64,000 nt of DNA from Streptomyces sp. NBC_00820 (GTDB lineage Bacteria; Actinomycetota; Actinomycetes; Streptomycetales; Streptomycetaceae), in NCBI RefSeq assembly GCF_036347055.1, contig NZ_CP108882.1, positions 5,126,501 to 5,190,500 on the forward strand, read 5' to 3'. A model generated the notes under the pieces. The model worked only from the letters and a program-made list of their open reading frames with translations, was not told the origin of the DNA and did no database searches. Each line of letters opens with the position of its first letter. Positions within the stretch are counted from its first letter, which is position 1. Below, in pieces: positions 41,284-50,910 of the stretch. A program made the translations under genes and the position numbers.

Positions 41284-42696
41284 TCACGGGCGCGTCATCC
41301 GCAGGACATCCAGCGCCTCGTCGAGCTGCTCCAGGGTGAGGTCACCACGCTCCACGTAGCCGCTCTCCAGGACGACCTCCCGGATGGTCCTGCGTTCCGC
41401 GAGGGACTTCTTGACGACCTTCGCGGCCTCCTCGTACCCGATGTACTTGTTCAGCGGGGTCACCACGGAGGGCGAGGACTCGGCGTACTCGCGGGCCCGT
41501 TCGCGGTCGGCGGTGATGCCGTCGACCGTCCGGTCGGCCAGCAGCCGGGAGACGTTGGCCAGCAGCCGGACCGACTCCAGCACGTTCCTGGCGATGACGG
41601 GCAGCATCACGTTCAGCTCGAAGTTCCCCGAGGCGCCGGCGGTGGCGATCGTCGCGTCGTTGCCGATCACCTGGGCCGCGACCATCAGCACGGCCTCCGG
41701 GACGACCGGGTTGACCTTGCCCGGCATGATCGAGGAGCCGGGCTGGAGGTCGGGCAGCCGGATCTCGGCGAGTCCGGTGCGCGGCCCCGACGCCATCCAG
41801 CGCAGATCGTTGGCGATCTTCGTCAGCCCGACCGCGATCGTCCGCAGCTGCCCACTGGTCTCCACGATCCCGTCCCGGGCGCCCTGCGCCTCGAAGTGGT
41901 CGCGGGCCTCGGTCAGCGGCAGCCCGGTGGCCCGCGCGACCTCCTCGATCACCGCCGCGGAGAACCCCGGCGGTGTGTTGATCCCGGTCCCCACCGCGGT
42001 CCCGCCCAGCGGCAGCTCGGCCAGCCTCGGCAGCGAGGAGCGCAGCCGCTCGACGCCGTAGCGCACCTGGGCGGCATAGCCGCCGAACTCCTGCCCCAGC
42101 GTCACCGGCGTCGCGTCCATCAGGTGCGTGCGCCCCGACTTCACCACGTCCGCGAACTCCACGGACTTGCGGGTGAGCGCGGCGGCGAGGTGCTCCAGCG
42201 CCGGGATCAGGTCCCGGGTGACCGCGGCGGTGGCGGCGATGTGGACCGACGAGGGGAACACGTCGTTGGACGACTGCGAGGCGTTGACGTGGTCGTTGGG
42301 GTGCACCTGGCGGCCGAGCCGCTCGCTCGCCAGCGTGGCGACGACCTCGTTGGCGTTCATGTTGGACGACGTCCCGGACCCGGTCTGGAACACGTCCACC
42401 GGGAAGTGCTCGTCCCACTTCCCCTCGGCGACCTCCCCGGCCGCCTCCTCGATCGCCGCCGCGACGTCCTCGTCCAGGACCCCCAGACGGGCGTTCACCT
42501 TCGCCGCGGCCCCCTTGATCCGGGCCAGCGCCTCGATGTGCGCGCGCTCCAGCCGCTGCCCGGACACGGGGAAGTTCTCGACGGCACGCTGCGTCTGCGC
42601 CCGCCACTTGGCGTGGGCGGGCACCCGGACCTCGCCCATGGAGTCGTGCTCGGTGCGGTAGTCCTGTCCGCCGTCCGCTGCACCCGTCGTCGTCAT
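41284..42696 (-). CDS. fumC: Fumarate hydratase class II
   Basis: 470 residues of the aspartase/fumarase superfamily. Motifs: [43 protein letters not shown] and the signature [11 protein letters not shown] (about 319-329) with the catalytic Ser loop. It interconverts fumarate and malate without iron. AGGAGGT lies seven bases before the ATG, and a perfect 19-bp inverted repeat immediately upstream ends inside that site. A class I fumarase gene lies 3 kb away. Confidence 0.96.
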   Translation of the reverse strand: MTTTGAADGGQDYRTEHDSMGEVRVPAHAKWRAQTQRAVENFPVSGQRLERAHIEALARIKGAAAKVNARLGVLDEDVAAAIEEAAGEVAEGKWDEHFPVDVFQTGSGTSSNMNANEVVATLASERLGRQVHPNDHVNASQSSNDVFPSSVHIAATAAVTRDLIPALEHLAAALTRKSVEFADVVKSGRTHLMDATPVTLGQEFGGYAAQVRYGVERLRSSLPRLAELPLGGTAVGTGINTPPGFSAAVIEEVARATGLPLTEARDHFEAQGARDGIVETSGQLRTIAVGLTKIANDLRWMASGPRTGLAEIRLPDLQPGSSIMPGKVNPVVPEAVLMVAAQVIGNDATIATAGASGNFELNVMLPVIARNVLESVRLLANVSRLLADRTVDGITADRERAREYAESSPSVVTPLNKYIGYEEAAKVVKKSLAERRTIREVVLESGYVERGDLTLEQLDEALDVLRMTRP

Positions 42697-42709
42697 CGTC
42701 GTCGTACCT

Positions 42710-42763
42710 CCTGGAACGGGAGCACGGGGGAAACGGGCACTATTCCCGTGCTCCCGTTCCAGG
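42710..42763 (-). promoter_or_regulatory. 19-bp perfect inverted repeat abutting the fumC ribosome binding site
   Basis: cctggaacgggagcacggg (42710-42728) is the exact reverse complement of 42745-42763, with a 16-base loop. In the fumC mRNA the 3' arm ends in CCAGG followed directly by AGGT of the Shine-Dalgarno sequence. The hairpin could therefore occlude translation initiation or act as a transcription attenuator. A terminal repeat of a mobile remnant is the alternative. Confidence 0.65.
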
Positions 42764-42822
42764 ATCGGACGCGCGGCCGCCGCTGTCGCGGCGACCCGGC
42801 CCCGGTTCCCGGCGGGCCCCGC

Positions 42823-42935
42823 TCAGCAGCTGCTGACGAGGGACATGCGCGCGATGTCGTCGTACCAGCCGGGGTCGAAGGTGCCCTTGGCCGTCCACAC
42901 GTACCGCTGGGTGTGAAGGACTTCCAGGCCGGCGC
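42823..42935 (-). pseudogene. C-terminal fragment of an unidentified protein
   Basis: The minus-strand frame ending at 42823 reads like real protein only from about LEVLHTQRYVWTAKGTF to YDDIARMSLVSSC, about 35 residues. Upstream the frame becomes antisense to the LuxR-type remnant. A gene tail left after deletion is the simplest reading. Family not recognised. Confidence 0.4.
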
Positions 42936-42937
42936 TG

Positions 42938-43850
42938 TGGAAGGACGGACACCTGGACCGGGTGGAGGTACGGCCGCTGTCCCCACCCCAGACCGCCGCC
43001 GTACTCGAAGCGGTCCTTGGCGGCCCCGTGGACCGCACCGCCGTCGCCCGGCTGTGGAGACTGACCCGCGGCAACGCCCTGATCCTGCGGCACGTGGTCG
43101 AGACCGAGCTGGGAGTGCGCCACCTGCGCCGCGTGCGCGGGATCTGGCGGGGGTCCGGGCCGCCGGCCGTCTCGCCGGTGCTCGCGGACCTCGTCGCGGC
43201 GCGCATGGGCGAACTCTCCGGCCCCGTACGGGACGTGGTGGATCTGCTCGCGCTCGGCGAGCCGTTCGACGTGGCGTTCCTCGCCCGGCTCGCGGACCCG
43301 GCCGCGATCGAGGAGGCCGAGGCGCGCGGGCTGGTGACGGTGGAACAGGCGGGCGACACCCTGTGGGCCGCGCTCGCCCACCCCCTGTACGGCGAGGCGC
43401 GCCGCGCGGCCCTCAGCACCCTGCGCGCCCGCCGCCCACGCCGCCGCGCCGAGTGCCCGGGACGGCGAGGGGCTGCGCGCCGCCTCGGCCCAATGGGAGG
43501 CGACGGGTGACCTGTTGGCGGCCGCGGACGCCGCCGCCCAGTGCGCGAGCGCCTGTCTGCGCCACGGGGAGCGGGCCCTGGCCCATGCCGCGGCCGCCCG
43601 CGCCCACCGGCTCGCCCAGGCCTGCCAGGGGGCTCGCACCCCCGCACTGCTGGAGGCGGCCCGTCCCGTGCCGCTGACGAGGCGGGAACGCGAGATAGCG
43701 GTCCTCGCGGCCCGCGGGCTGACCAACCAGCAGATCGCCGACCGGCTGACCGTCTCCGTACGCACGGTGGAGGGCCACCTCTACCGCATAGGCGGCAAAC
43801 TCGGCATCACCAACAGAAGGGAACTGGCCGCACTCCTTCTGGACGAGTGA
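42938..43850 (+). pseudogene. LuxR-family (LAL/MalT-like) regulator, heavily deleted and frameshifted
   Basis: Segment 1 (about 42938-43430) matches the middle of large LAL regulators: DGHLDRVEVRPLSPPQTA, LWRLTRGNALILRHVVETEL, ARMGELSGPVRDVVDLLAL, ALAHPLYGEARRAALSTL. Segment 2 (about 43440-43850), in a different frame, matches the C-terminus: AQWEATGDLLAAADAAAQ, ARTPALLEAARPVPLTRRE and a complete HTH (AARGLTNQQIADRLTVSVRT). The N-terminal P-loop ATPase part and several hundred central residues are missing. Not expected to work, although ATG/GTG starts could still express the isolated DNA-binding end. Confidence 0.75.
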
Positions 43851-44034
43851 ACGCCCGGCCTCCGCTCACACCGGCCCGTACCGGACCGGCACCGGCCGGC
43901 CGAGGCCCGTTTCGCTGCCGTCCCGGGCTGAGCGGTGGAAGTGGTTCCGCGAAAGGAACGGGCGCCAATCGCCTCTTTTGAGGAGAATTCCAATACCGCC
44001 ACTCAGGTGGGGCGAGTGGGCACAATTATCACCG

Positions 44035-44063
44035 TTGACCTTGATCAGGGTGGCCGGTAGTGT
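44035..44063 (+). promoter_or_regulatory. HrdB-type promoter of the I36-like inhibitor gene
   Basis: TTGACC (44035-44040), 17-base spacer, TAGTGT (44058-44063), placing transcription start near 44070 and leaving a leader of about 38 bases before GTG 44108. Sits in an AT-richer region. Confidence 0.65.
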
Positions 44064-44107
44064 GCGCTTTCGCAAGCGGAGAATATGCGCAGACAACGGA
44101 GATATTC

Positions 44108-44548
44108 GTGAAGTCAAAGCGGTTTGTTGTCGCCGGTGCCGCAATTCTGGCGACTCTCATGGGAATGGCGCAGGGGACTGCGTCCGCCGACACCCGCAAC
44201 ATCACGGACCACACGGGGAGCACCGGCCGGTGCGCCTCCAGCCACGTGTGCCTGTACTACAACTCGGGTGAGAGCGGCGCCAAGTTCAGCGTCTACTACG
44301 ACAACAACAACGTCAACGTGACGGCGGCCATACCGGACCTCGCCGGTTACCACTTCGACTCCTCCGGCAGCGGTTCGGGACAGTCGGTGAAGAACAACGC
44401 CGCCTCGGCCGAGGTCCCCGACATCTGCTCCATGTGGATCTACTACAACAGCAACTACGGCGGCAACGTCGACTACCTGGGCGGCGGTTATGGCCAGCTC
44501 TGGTACACGTACAACGAGAACGCCTCGCTGAAGGCGGGCTGCCCGTAA
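44108..44548 (+). CDS. Secreted peptidase inhibitor family I36-like protein
   Basis: 146 residues from GTG 44108 with GGAG six bases upstream. Signal peptide about 1-28 (RFVVAGAAILATLMGMAQGTASA). The mature part is a small Cys-containing beta/gamma-crystallin-like domain: SHVCLYYNSGESGAKFSVYYDNN, DLAGYHFDSSGSGSGQSVKNNAAS, MWIYYNSNYGGNVDYLGGG. This matches the I36 (SMI-type metalloproteinase inhibitor) pattern. It may inhibit secreted metalloproteases or simply bind calcium. Cys residues near 39, 100 and 145. Confidence 0.85.
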   Translation: MKSKRFVVAGAAILATLMGMAQGTASADTRNITDHTGSTGRCASSHVCLYYNSGESGAKFSVYYDNNNVNVTAAIPDLAGYHFDSSGSGSGQSVKNNAASAEVPDICSMWIYYNSNYGGNVDYLGGGYGQLWYTYNENASLKAGCP

Positions 44549-44558
44549 TTCACGCCCC

Positions 44559-44587
44559 GGCCCCGACCGATTTCCGCGGTCGGGGCC
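44559..44587 (+). terminator. Hairpin terminator after the I36-like gene
   Basis: ggccccgacc (44559-44568) pairs with ggtcggggcc (44578-44587), 10 bp, 9-base loop, starting 11 bases after the stop. Confidence 0.75.
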
Positions 44588-44661
44588 GCAAGGCTTTACG
44601 CGCTTTGTGTGCAGCCCACGGATCGCCATAAACCGTCGGGCGACCGAAGAATCGATGGAGC

Positions 44662-45573
44662 ATGCGACACGTCAGGAACACCCTCACCGCGATATGCGCC
44701 GCAGGCGCTCTGCTGGCTCTCTCCGCCTGCGCCGGCTCCGCGGACCGTACCGGCCGTTCCTCCGGGGGAGCGCCGTCCGCGGGGCAGGCGCAGCGGCCGT
44801 CATCCGACGGGCACGCGCGGCCGCCCGTCGAGGGCGATGCCAATCCGCTCCCGCTGCCGGTGCAGAAATACCTCGTCGCACCGAACAAGACGCGGGGGGT
44901 CAGGACCGCGACCTTCATCCTGGTCGACGAATGCCTGCGGCAGCGGAACATCCCGGCCATCGCGGTTCCCGCGGACGGGACGGACCGGCAGGGCTACCCC
45001 GACCCCTATCAGGTCGGGCGGCGCTACGGGCCGATCGTCAAGGCCGACATGACGACCTACGGCTATCACCTCTCGCCCGCCGAGTTCGGCGGCGGCGCGA
45101 GTGCGGCGGCTCCGAGGATCTCGGACCGGCAGCAAGCCGCCATGAGCGGACCGTCGGGATGCCTCGCGGCGGCCCAGCGCAAGCTCATGGGCAAAGAAGC
45201 GCTGGACTCCCCGGTCGCCCGGGAGATCAGCAGCCGGAGCTTCGTGGAGTCCATGAAGGACTCCGGGGTCAAGGCGGTCGTCGCGAAGTGGTCGGCCTGC
45301 ATGGCCAAGAAGGGCTATTCCTTCGCCGGCCCCCTGCAGGCGCTCACCGCGGCCGACCTGAAGCCGCCGAAGCCGAGCGCCGCGGAACTGCGCACCGCGG
45401 CCGCCGACTACGCCTGCAAGGAATCCACCGGGCTGGTCTCCACGTGGCAGAAGGCCGAGAGCGAGATCCAGGACAGGGAAATAGCGAAGCACCGGCCGGC
45501 CCTGGAGAAGGCGAACGCGCGCCTGGCCGGGATCGTGGCGAAAGCGGCCGGGATCATCGACCGCAACGGCTGA
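44662..45573 (+). CDS. Hypothetical secreted lipoprotein
   Basis: 303 residues. The signal peptide ends with lipobox LSAC (Cys about 23), followed by a Ser/Gly-rich linker. The exported domain has paired cysteines (VDECLRQR, SGCLAAAQRKL, KWSACMAKKG, DYACKEST) and a helical C-terminus (QKAESEIQDREIAKHRPALEKA). The repeated W-x-x-C-M-x-x-K-G-Y (WSACMAKKGYSF) block is typical of a widespread actinobacterial lipoprotein family of unknown function. Monocistronic. Confidence 0.85.
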   Translation: MRHVRNTLTAICAAGALLALSACAGSADRTGRSSGGAPSAGQAQRPSSDGHARPPVEGDANPLPLPVQKYLVAPNKTRGVRTATFILVDECLRQRNIPAIAVPADGTDRQGYPDPYQVGRRYGPIVKADMTTYGYHLSPAEFGGGASAAAPRISDRQQAAMSGPSGCLAAAQRKLMGKEALDSPVAREISSRSFVESMKDSGVKAVVAKWSACMAKKGYSFAGPLQALTAADLKPPKPSAAELRTAAADYACKESTGLVSTWQKAESEIQDREIAKHRPALEKANARLAGIVAKAAGIIDRNG

Positions 45574-45733
45574 GTCCGTCGCCCGACCGGTTCGCGCGAC
45601 GGCACCGTTCAGCCCGTCCGGCGTCTGAGGGCGAGGCCCGTTCAGGGCCGACGGGGGTCAAGGGGCGGAGCCCCTGGGGGCGGGACGGGCAGGGGCGGCG
45701 GGGGCGAGAGCACCCCACGCCGCCCCGACGGCA

Positions 45734-47407
45734 CTACGCGAGCCCAGGCCCCCGCACCGGAATCGACGTGAACGTCGGCGCCGGCGCCGGATCCTGGAAG
45801 AAGTCGTTCCCCTTGTCGTCCACGACGATGAACGCCGGGAAGTCCTCGACCTCGATCTTCCAGACCGCCTCCATGCCCAGCTCCTCGTACTCGAGAACCT
45901 CGACCTTCTTGATGCAGTCCTGCGCGAGCCGCGCGGCCGGCCCGCCGATGGACCCGAGGTAGAAGCCGCCGTGCGCGTCGCACGCGTCGGTGACCTGCTT
46001 GCTGCGGTTGCCCTTGGCGAGCATCACCTTGGAGCCGCCCGCCGCCTGGAACTGCTCCACGTAGGAGTCCATGCGGCCGGCCGTCGTCGGACCGAAGGAA
46101 CCGGAGGCGTACCCCTCGGGGGTCTTGGCCGGACCGGCGTAGTACACCGGGTGGTCCTTCAGGTACTGCGGCATCTCCTCGCCCGCGTCCAGCCGCTCCT
46201 TGATCTTGGCGTGCGCGATGTCGCGGGCCACGACCAGGGGACCGGTCAGCGACAGCCGCGTCTTCACCGGGTACCTGGTCAGCTCGGCGAGGATCGTGTC
46301 CATCGGCTGGTTGAGGTCGATCTCGACGACGTCGCCGCCGGAGGAGTCCAGGTGCTCGTCCGTCGTCTCCGGCAGGAACCGCGCCGGGTCCGTCTCCAGC
46401 TGCTCCAGGAAGACACCCTCGGCGGTGATCTTCGCGACGGCCTGGCGGTCGGCCGAGCAGGACACGGCGATGGCGACCGGGAGGGACGCCCCGTGCCGGG
46501 GCAGCCGCACCACACGCACGTCGTGGCAGAAGTACTTGCCGCCGAACTGCGCGCCGATGCCGATCTTCTGCGTCAGCTCGAAGACCTTCTCCTCCAGCTC
46601 CTTGTCCCGGAAGCCGTGACCGAGCGCGGAGCCCTCGGCCGGCAGCTCGTCCAGGTAGTGCGCGGAGGCGTACTTGGCGGTCTTCAGCGCGAACTCGGCG
46701 CTGGTTCCGCCGACGACGATCGCCAGGTGGTACGGCGGGCAGGCGGCCGTGCCCAGCGAACGGATCTTCTCCTCCAGGAACTTCATCATGGAGGCCTCGT
46801 TCAGGACGGCCTTCGTCTCCTGGTAGAGGAAGGACTTGTTGGCGGAGCCGCCGCCCTTCGCCATGAACAGGAACTTGTAGGCGCCGCCGTCGGTGGCGTA
46901 CAGCTCGATCTGCGCCGGCAGGTTGGAGCCGGTGTTCTTCTCCTCCCACATGGTGAGCGGAGCCATCTGCGAGTAGCGCAGGTTGAGCCTGGTGTAGGCG
47001 TCGTAGATGCCGTGCGAGAGGTGCTTCTCGTCCGTGCCCTCGGTCAGCACGTTCTGGCCACGCTTGCCCATGACGATCGCCGTGCCGGTGTCCTGGCACA
47101 TGGGCAGCACGCCCGCCGCCGCGATGTTCGCGTTCTTCAGCAGGTCCAGCGCGACGAACTTGTCGTTGGCCGACGCCTCGGGGTCGTCGATGATGCGGCG
47201 CAGCTGGGCGAGGTGGGCCGGGCGCAGGTAGTGCTGGATGTCGTGGACGGCCTCCTCGGCCAGTGTGCGCAGCGCCTCCGGCTCCACCTTGAGGAACGTG
47301 CGCCCGTCCGGACCCTCGACGGTGGACACACCCTCCGAGGTCACCAGCCGGTACGGGGTGGTGTCCTCGCCCTGGGGGAGCAGATCGGTGTACGCGAACT
47401 CAGGCAT
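45734..47407 (-). CDS. fumA: Fumarate hydratase class I (iron-sulfur)
   Basis: 557 residues. Three cluster-ligand cysteines at Cys104 (LPMCQDTG), Cys223 ([11 protein letters not shown]) and Cys317 (AVSCSADRQ), and beta-domain motifs [15 protein letters not shown] and [12 protein letters not shown]. It uses a [4Fe-4S] cluster to hydrate fumarate and is oxygen-sensitive. Streptomyces commonly carry this next to the class II enzyme, allowing the TCA cycle to continue under iron limitation or oxidative stress. Divergent from the DUF1707 gene. Confidence 0.95.
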   Translation of the reverse strand: MPEFAYTDLLPQGEDTTPYRLVTSEGVSTVEGPDGRTFLKVEPEALRTLAEEAVHDIQHYLRPAHLAQLRRIIDDPEASANDKFVALDLLKNANIAAAGVLPMCQDTGTAIVMGKRGQNVLTEGTDEKHLSHGIYDAYTRLNLRYSQMAPLTMWEEKNTGSNLPAQIELYATDGGAYKFLFMAKGGGSANKSFLYQETKAVLNEASMMKFLEEKIRSLGTAACPPYHLAIVVGGTSAEFALKTAKYASAHYLDELPAEGSALGHGFRDKELEEKVFELTQKIGIGAQFGGKYFCHDVRVVRLPRHGASLPVAIAVSCSADRQAVAKITAEGVFLEQLETDPARFLPETTDEHLDSSGGDVVEIDLNQPMDTILAELTRYPVKTRLSLTGPLVVARDIAHAKIKERLDAGEEMPQYLKDHPVYYAGPAKTPEGYASGSFGPTTAGRMDSYVEQFQAAGGSKVMLAKGNRSKQVTDACDAHGGFYLGSIGGPAARLAQDCIKKVEVLEYEELGMEAVWKIEVEDFPAFIVVDDKGNDFFQDPAPAPTFTSIPVRGPGLA

Positions 47408-47573
47408 CTCAGCCCATTCCTCACTCTACGGACGGCGGCCCGCCGACGCTGGCGAGCCTCACCAGCGTAGAACCTGCCACCGGGACGGATCCTGTGAGGT
47501 AAGGCTCAGTAGTCGACACGCGGTCGCCGTCGCCCCCTAGTCGCGATCTATCGCGTTTCGGTACGCTGCTGCC

Positions 47574-48317
47574 GTGGACCTTCAGAAGCACGCTCAGCCC
47601 GCTCAGCCCGAGGACAGCGCGCCGCGCGTGTCCGACCTGCGCGACCTGCGCGCCTCGGACGCCGACCGTGACCGCGTCGCCGACATCCTCCGCGAGGCCC
47701 TGGCCGAGGGCCGGCTGACCGCCGAGGAGCACGCCGAGCGCGTGGAGGGGGTGCTGCACACCAAGACGGTCGGCGAACTGGACACCTACATCCGCGACCT
47801 GCCGGGCGCCCACCAGCAGCGGACCACCCCGGCCTACGGGGCCGCGCCCGCCCGCCCCGAGCCCGGAGCGGTCCCGGCGGAGGCCGACGCCAGCGTGGTG
47901 GCCGTCTTCAGCAGCGCCATGCGCCGGGGCCGCTGGCGCGCCGGGCGCCGCCTGCACGCGTACGCGGTCTTCGGCAGCGTCGAGATCGACCTCAGCGAGG
48001 CGATCTTCGAGTACCAGCAGGTCGTGATCAAGGCGGTCTCGGTCTTCGGCGACGTCCAGATCCGCGTCCCGGAGAACGTGTCACTGCGCGGCACCGGCGG
48101 TGGTGTCCTCGGCAACTTCGAGGTCGACACCCTGGACTCGGTCGAGACCGGCGCGCCTGTGGTCTACGTCGACGGGTGGGCCGTACTCGGCAACGTCGAG
48201 GCCCGCCCCAAGCGCGGCAAACTCGTGTCGGACATCCTGGAACGGGTCCACGAGCGCGTCCAGGAACGCGTCCAGGCCAAGCTCGACCGGAAGCTGCGCA
48301 AACACCTGGACCGTTGA
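47574..48317 (+). CDS. DUF1707 and LiaF-like (DUF2154) domain protein
   Basis: 247 residues. DUF1707 block: LRASDADRDRVADILREALAEGRLT and EEHAERVEGVLHTKTVGELDTYIRDLPG (about 23-80). The C-terminal half is a LiaF/cell-wall-active antibiotic response beta-solenoid: HAYAVFGSVEIDLSEAIFEYQ, KAVSVFGDVQIRVPENVSL, VYVDGWAVLGNVEARP. A basic coiled tail ends the protein. Soluble; may sense envelope stress. The exact start (GTG 47574) follows aligned length only. Confidence 0.88.
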   Translation: MDLQKHAQPAQPEDSAPRVSDLRDLRASDADRDRVADILREALAEGRLTAEEHAERVEGVLHTKTVGELDTYIRDLPGAHQQRTTPAYGAAPARPEPGAVPAEADASVVAVFSSAMRRGRWRAGRRLHAYAVFGSVEIDLSEAIFEYQQVVIKAVSVFGDVQIRVPENVSLRGTGGGVLGNFEVDTLDSVETGAPVVYVDGWAVLGNVEARPKRGKLVSDILERVHERVQERVQAKLDRKLRKHLDR

Positions 48318-48494
48318 CGGTCGCGAATCCGGTGACGGCCGCGGAACGATCCGGTCCGCCCCGGGGAAGGCTTCGAAGGGGCGTGAACAAGCCGTCGCGC
48401 GCCTGCGGTCGGGAACGCTGTGCATAGGCGCGCGCACAGCGGGTAGGGCTGCTGCATCGTCTCTCGCTCGCGAAGCCGTCGTCAGGAGTAGACC

Positions 48495-48887
48495 GTGCCG
48501 CAACCGCCGCATTCGTCTCTACAGGTAGCTGCCGTTCCGGCCCAGCGGGTGCCGACGCGAGACAGGGACAAGGGCAGGGACAGGGACCAGGACGCGCCCT
48601 GGCACACCGAGGCGGTGTGCCGGCGCGACGAGGCCGGCCTGTTCTTCGCCCCGTCGAAGGAGCCGACCGCCGCCCGGCTGTCCCGGGAGGAGGCGGCCAA
48701 GCGCGTGTGCGCCCGCTGTCCGGTCATGGTCGAGTGCCGCGAACACGCCCTCCTCCAGCCCGAGCCCTACGGCGTCTGGGGCGGCCTGACCGCTGCGGAG
48801 CGCCGTGTGGTCCTGGCGAGGCGCCGCAGGCGCGAGATGGAGCTGAAGACGGCGACGAGGGCGACGGCGAACCGCATAGCCGGCTGA
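48495..48887 (+). CDS. wblI: WhiB-like iron-sulfur regulator
   Basis: 130 residues. Four conserved cysteines Cys42, Cys72, Cys75 and Cys81 (AVCRRDEAGLFF; RVCARCPVMVECREHA) hold a [4Fe-4S] cluster. The GVWGGLTAAERR turn (about 93-104) and a basic C-terminal tail (RRRRREMELK) bind RNA polymerase sigma and DNA. WhiB proteins control differentiation and redox response. Assignment to WblI is from position next to glpX and fumarase genes, as I recall it in S. coelicolor; the Wbl family call itself is firm. Confidence 0.92.
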   Translation: MPQPPHSSLQVAAVPAQRVPTRDRDKGRDRDQDAPWHTEAVCRRDEAGLFFAPSKEPTAARLSREEAAKRVCARCPVMVECREHALLQPEPYGVWGGLTAAERRVVLARRRRREMELKTATRATANRIAG

Positions 48888-48893
48888 GCACGG

Positions 48894-48931
48894 ACGGGCG
48901 GCGCCCCCTCCGCACAGGGGGTGCCGCCCGT
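48894..48931 (+). terminator. Hairpin terminator after wblI
   Basis: acgggcggcgccccct (48894-48909) pairs with 48916-48931, 16 bp with one G-U pair and a 6-base loop, starting 6 bases after the stop. Confidence 0.85.
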
Positions 48932-49014
48932 CCATTCGTCCGCCTGCCGTGGCGCGAGGCCGTGTTCGCCGCGCGCCGCCTGGCTCGCGTGGGGCGCGCC
49001 GGGTCGCGAGGGCC

Positions 49015-49106
49015 CGTACGCGCCGCGAGCGTCTCGACGTACGCGCTGTGAGTACGACATGCGCGCCGCGAGTACGACGTACGCGCCGTGAGCGACCCGT
49101 ACGCGG
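49015..49106. repeat. 20-bp tandem repeat between wblI and glpX
   Basis: About four and a half imperfect copies of cgtacgcgccgtgagtacga at 49015, 49038, 49058, 49078 and a partial at 49098. Located in the short convergent gap after the wblI terminator and before the glpX stop. Confidence 0.75.
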
Positions 49107-49136
49107 CGGCGATCCGCACTCGCCGCCGCGGAGGTG

Positions 49137-50171
49137 CTACTTCGCCCGGTCGAAGTCGATCGCGCTGTAGGCCCGCAGCTTGCTCAGCCGGTGCTCGGAG
49201 TCGATCCGCCGCACAGTGCCGGACTTCGACCGCATCACGATGGAGTCGGTGGTCGCGGTCTCCGACCGGTACCGCACGCCGCGCATCAGCTCGCCGTCGG
49301 TGATACCGGTGGCGACGAAGAACACGTTCTCGCCCCGCACCAGGTCCTCGGTGGTCAGCACCCGGTCGAGGTCGTGACCGGCGTCGATGGCCCGGGCCCG
49401 CTCCTCGTCGTCCTTCGGCCACAGCTTGCCCTGGATGGTGCCGCCCAGGCACTTCACGGCGCAGGCCGAGATGATGCCCTCGGGGGTGCCGCCGATGCCG
49501 AGCAGCAGGTCGATGCCGGTGCCCTCGCGCAGCGCCAGGATCGAGCCGGCGACGTCGCCGTCGGAGATCAGCTTGATGCGCGCGCCGGCCTCCCGGACCT
49601 CCTTGATGATGCCTTCGTGCCGGGGCCGGTCCAGGATGACGACGGTGACGTCCTCCGGCGCGGACCGCTTGGCCTTGGCGATCCGCCGGATGTTCACGGC
49701 CACGGGCGCGTCGATGTCGACGAAGTCCGCGGCTTCGGGGCCGGTGACCAGCTTGTCCATGTAGAACACGGCGGAGGGGTCGAACATGGCGCCGCGTTCG
49801 GCGGCGGCCAGGACGGCGATCGCGTTCGGCATGCCCTTGGCCGTCAGCGTGGTGCCGTCGATGGGGTCGACGGCGATGTCGACCTCCGGGCCGGTTCCGT
49901 CGCCGACGCGCTCCCCGTTGAACAGCATCGGGGCTTCGTCCTTCTCGCCCTCGCCGATGACGACGACGCCGTTCATCGACACGGTGGAGACGAGGGTTCG
50001 CATGGCGCGCACGGCGGCGCCGTCGGCGCCGTTCTTGTCACCGCGGCCGACCCAGCGGCCCGCGGCCATGGCGGCGGCCTCCGTCACCCGGACGAGCTCC
50101 AGGGCGAGGTTGCGGTCTGGCGCCTCGGAGGGGACATCGAGTTCGGACGGCAGGTGATGATGTTCGGTCAT
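49137..50171 (-). CDS. glpX: Class II fructose-1,6-bisphosphatase
   Basis: 344 residues from ATG 50169-50171 with AAAGGTG upstream. GlpX motifs: [34 protein letters not shown], the metal site [12 protein letters not shown], and [20 protein letters not shown]. It removes the 1-phosphate from fructose-1,6-bisphosphate in gluconeogenesis. Divergent from the DUF4245 gene. Confidence 0.95.
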   Translation of the reverse strand: MTEHHHLPSELDVPSEAPDRNLALELVRVTEAAAMAAGRWVGRGDKNGADGAAVRAMRTLVSTVSMNGVVVIGEGEKDEAPMLFNGERVGDGTGPEVDIAVDPIDGTTLTAKGMPNAIAVLAAAERGAMFDPSAVFYMDKLVTGPEAADFVDIDAPVAVNIRRIAKAKRSAPEDVTVVILDRPRHEGIIKEVREAGARIKLISDGDVAGSILALREGTGIDLLLGIGGTPEGIISACAVKCLGGTIQGKLWPKDDEERARAIDAGHDLDRVLTTEDLVRGENVFFVATGITDGELMRGVRYRSETATTDSIVMRSKSGTVRRIDSEHRLSKLRAYSAIDFDRAK

Positions 50172-50296
50172 CGGAGCGCACCTTTCTGATACGACGACGG
50201 CCGGATGAGGGTGTTCCCCGACTCTATCGTTAGGCTGACAAAATGAGCAGGGGGCCCCACGGATGAGCGCACTGGACACCTGCGACGATAGAGGGC

Positions 50297-50821
50297 GTGG
50301 CAGGTTCGAACGGTAAGCAGAAGACGGCCCGGGACATGATCCTCTCCCTGGCCCTGATCGGTATCGCGGCGGCGGTGGTCTACCTCTTCGTCCCGCACGA
50401 CGACCACGCTCCCGACATCAAGCGGGTCGACTACCGCGTCGAGCTGCTCACGGCACGCCGTGCGGCGAGCTATCCGGTGGAGGCCCCCGCGGGACTGCCG
50501 GATGCCTGGAAGGCGACCTCCGTGCGCTTCCAGGGCGAGAACTCCGACCGCTGGCACCTCGGCTTCCAGGCGCCGGGCGGCCAGTACGTGCAGGTCGAGC
50601 AGTCCGCCGGCAAGCGCTCCGACGTCATCGACCAGGCCAGCCAGGGTGCCTCGGCGACCAAGCGGACGCAGGAGATCGACGGCCGCACCTGGACCCGCTA
50701 CAGCGGCGGTCGCTACGACGCCCTCGTCCTGGAGGACACCCCCGGCTCCACCACGGTGGTGGCCGGCACCGCGTCCTTCGACCAGCTGACGACGGTGGCC
50801 GCGGCGCTGAAGTCGAAGTGA
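50297..50821 (+). CDS. DUF4245 membrane-anchored protein
   Basis: 174 residues. A single N-terminal transmembrane helix (about 13-33, [19 protein letters not shown]) is preceded by a positive leader (GKQKTARD). The exterior DUF4245 domain holds [40 protein letters not shown] and [19 protein letters not shown]. Family function unknown; usually adjacent to glpX or fumarase genes in actinomycetes, as here. Confidence 0.9.
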   Translation: MAGSNGKQKTARDMILSLALIGIAAAVVYLFVPHDDHAPDIKRVDYRVELLTARRAASYPVEAPAGLPDAWKATSVRFQGENSDRWHLGFQAPGGQYVQVEQSAGKRSDVIDQASQGASATKRTQEIDGRTWTRYSGGRYDALVLEDTPGSTTVVAGTASFDQLTTVAAALKSK

Positions 50822-50848
50822 GCGCGGCGCACCGAAGGTGAAGCGCGC

Positions 50849-50889
50849 ACGAGACAGGCCCCCGGTTCGCGACCGGGGGCCTGTCTCGT
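50849..50889. terminator. Perfect 18-bp hairpin terminator
   Basis: acgagacaggcccccggt (50849-50866) pairs with 50872-50889, 18 bp with a 5-base loop, between the convergent DUF4245 and nitroreductase genes. Confidence 0.88.
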
Positions 50890-50910
50890 GTCTCACGTGT
50901 GCGAAGCGGC

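Noticed and set aside
40588..43677. 1029-codon plus-strand open frame
   Set aside because: Antisense to DUF402 and fumC; composition is Arg/Val/Gly-rich shadow of high-GC codons and shows no domain.
45971..47470. 499-codon plus-strand open frame
   Set aside because: Antisense to class I fumarase with all three cluster cysteines in place.
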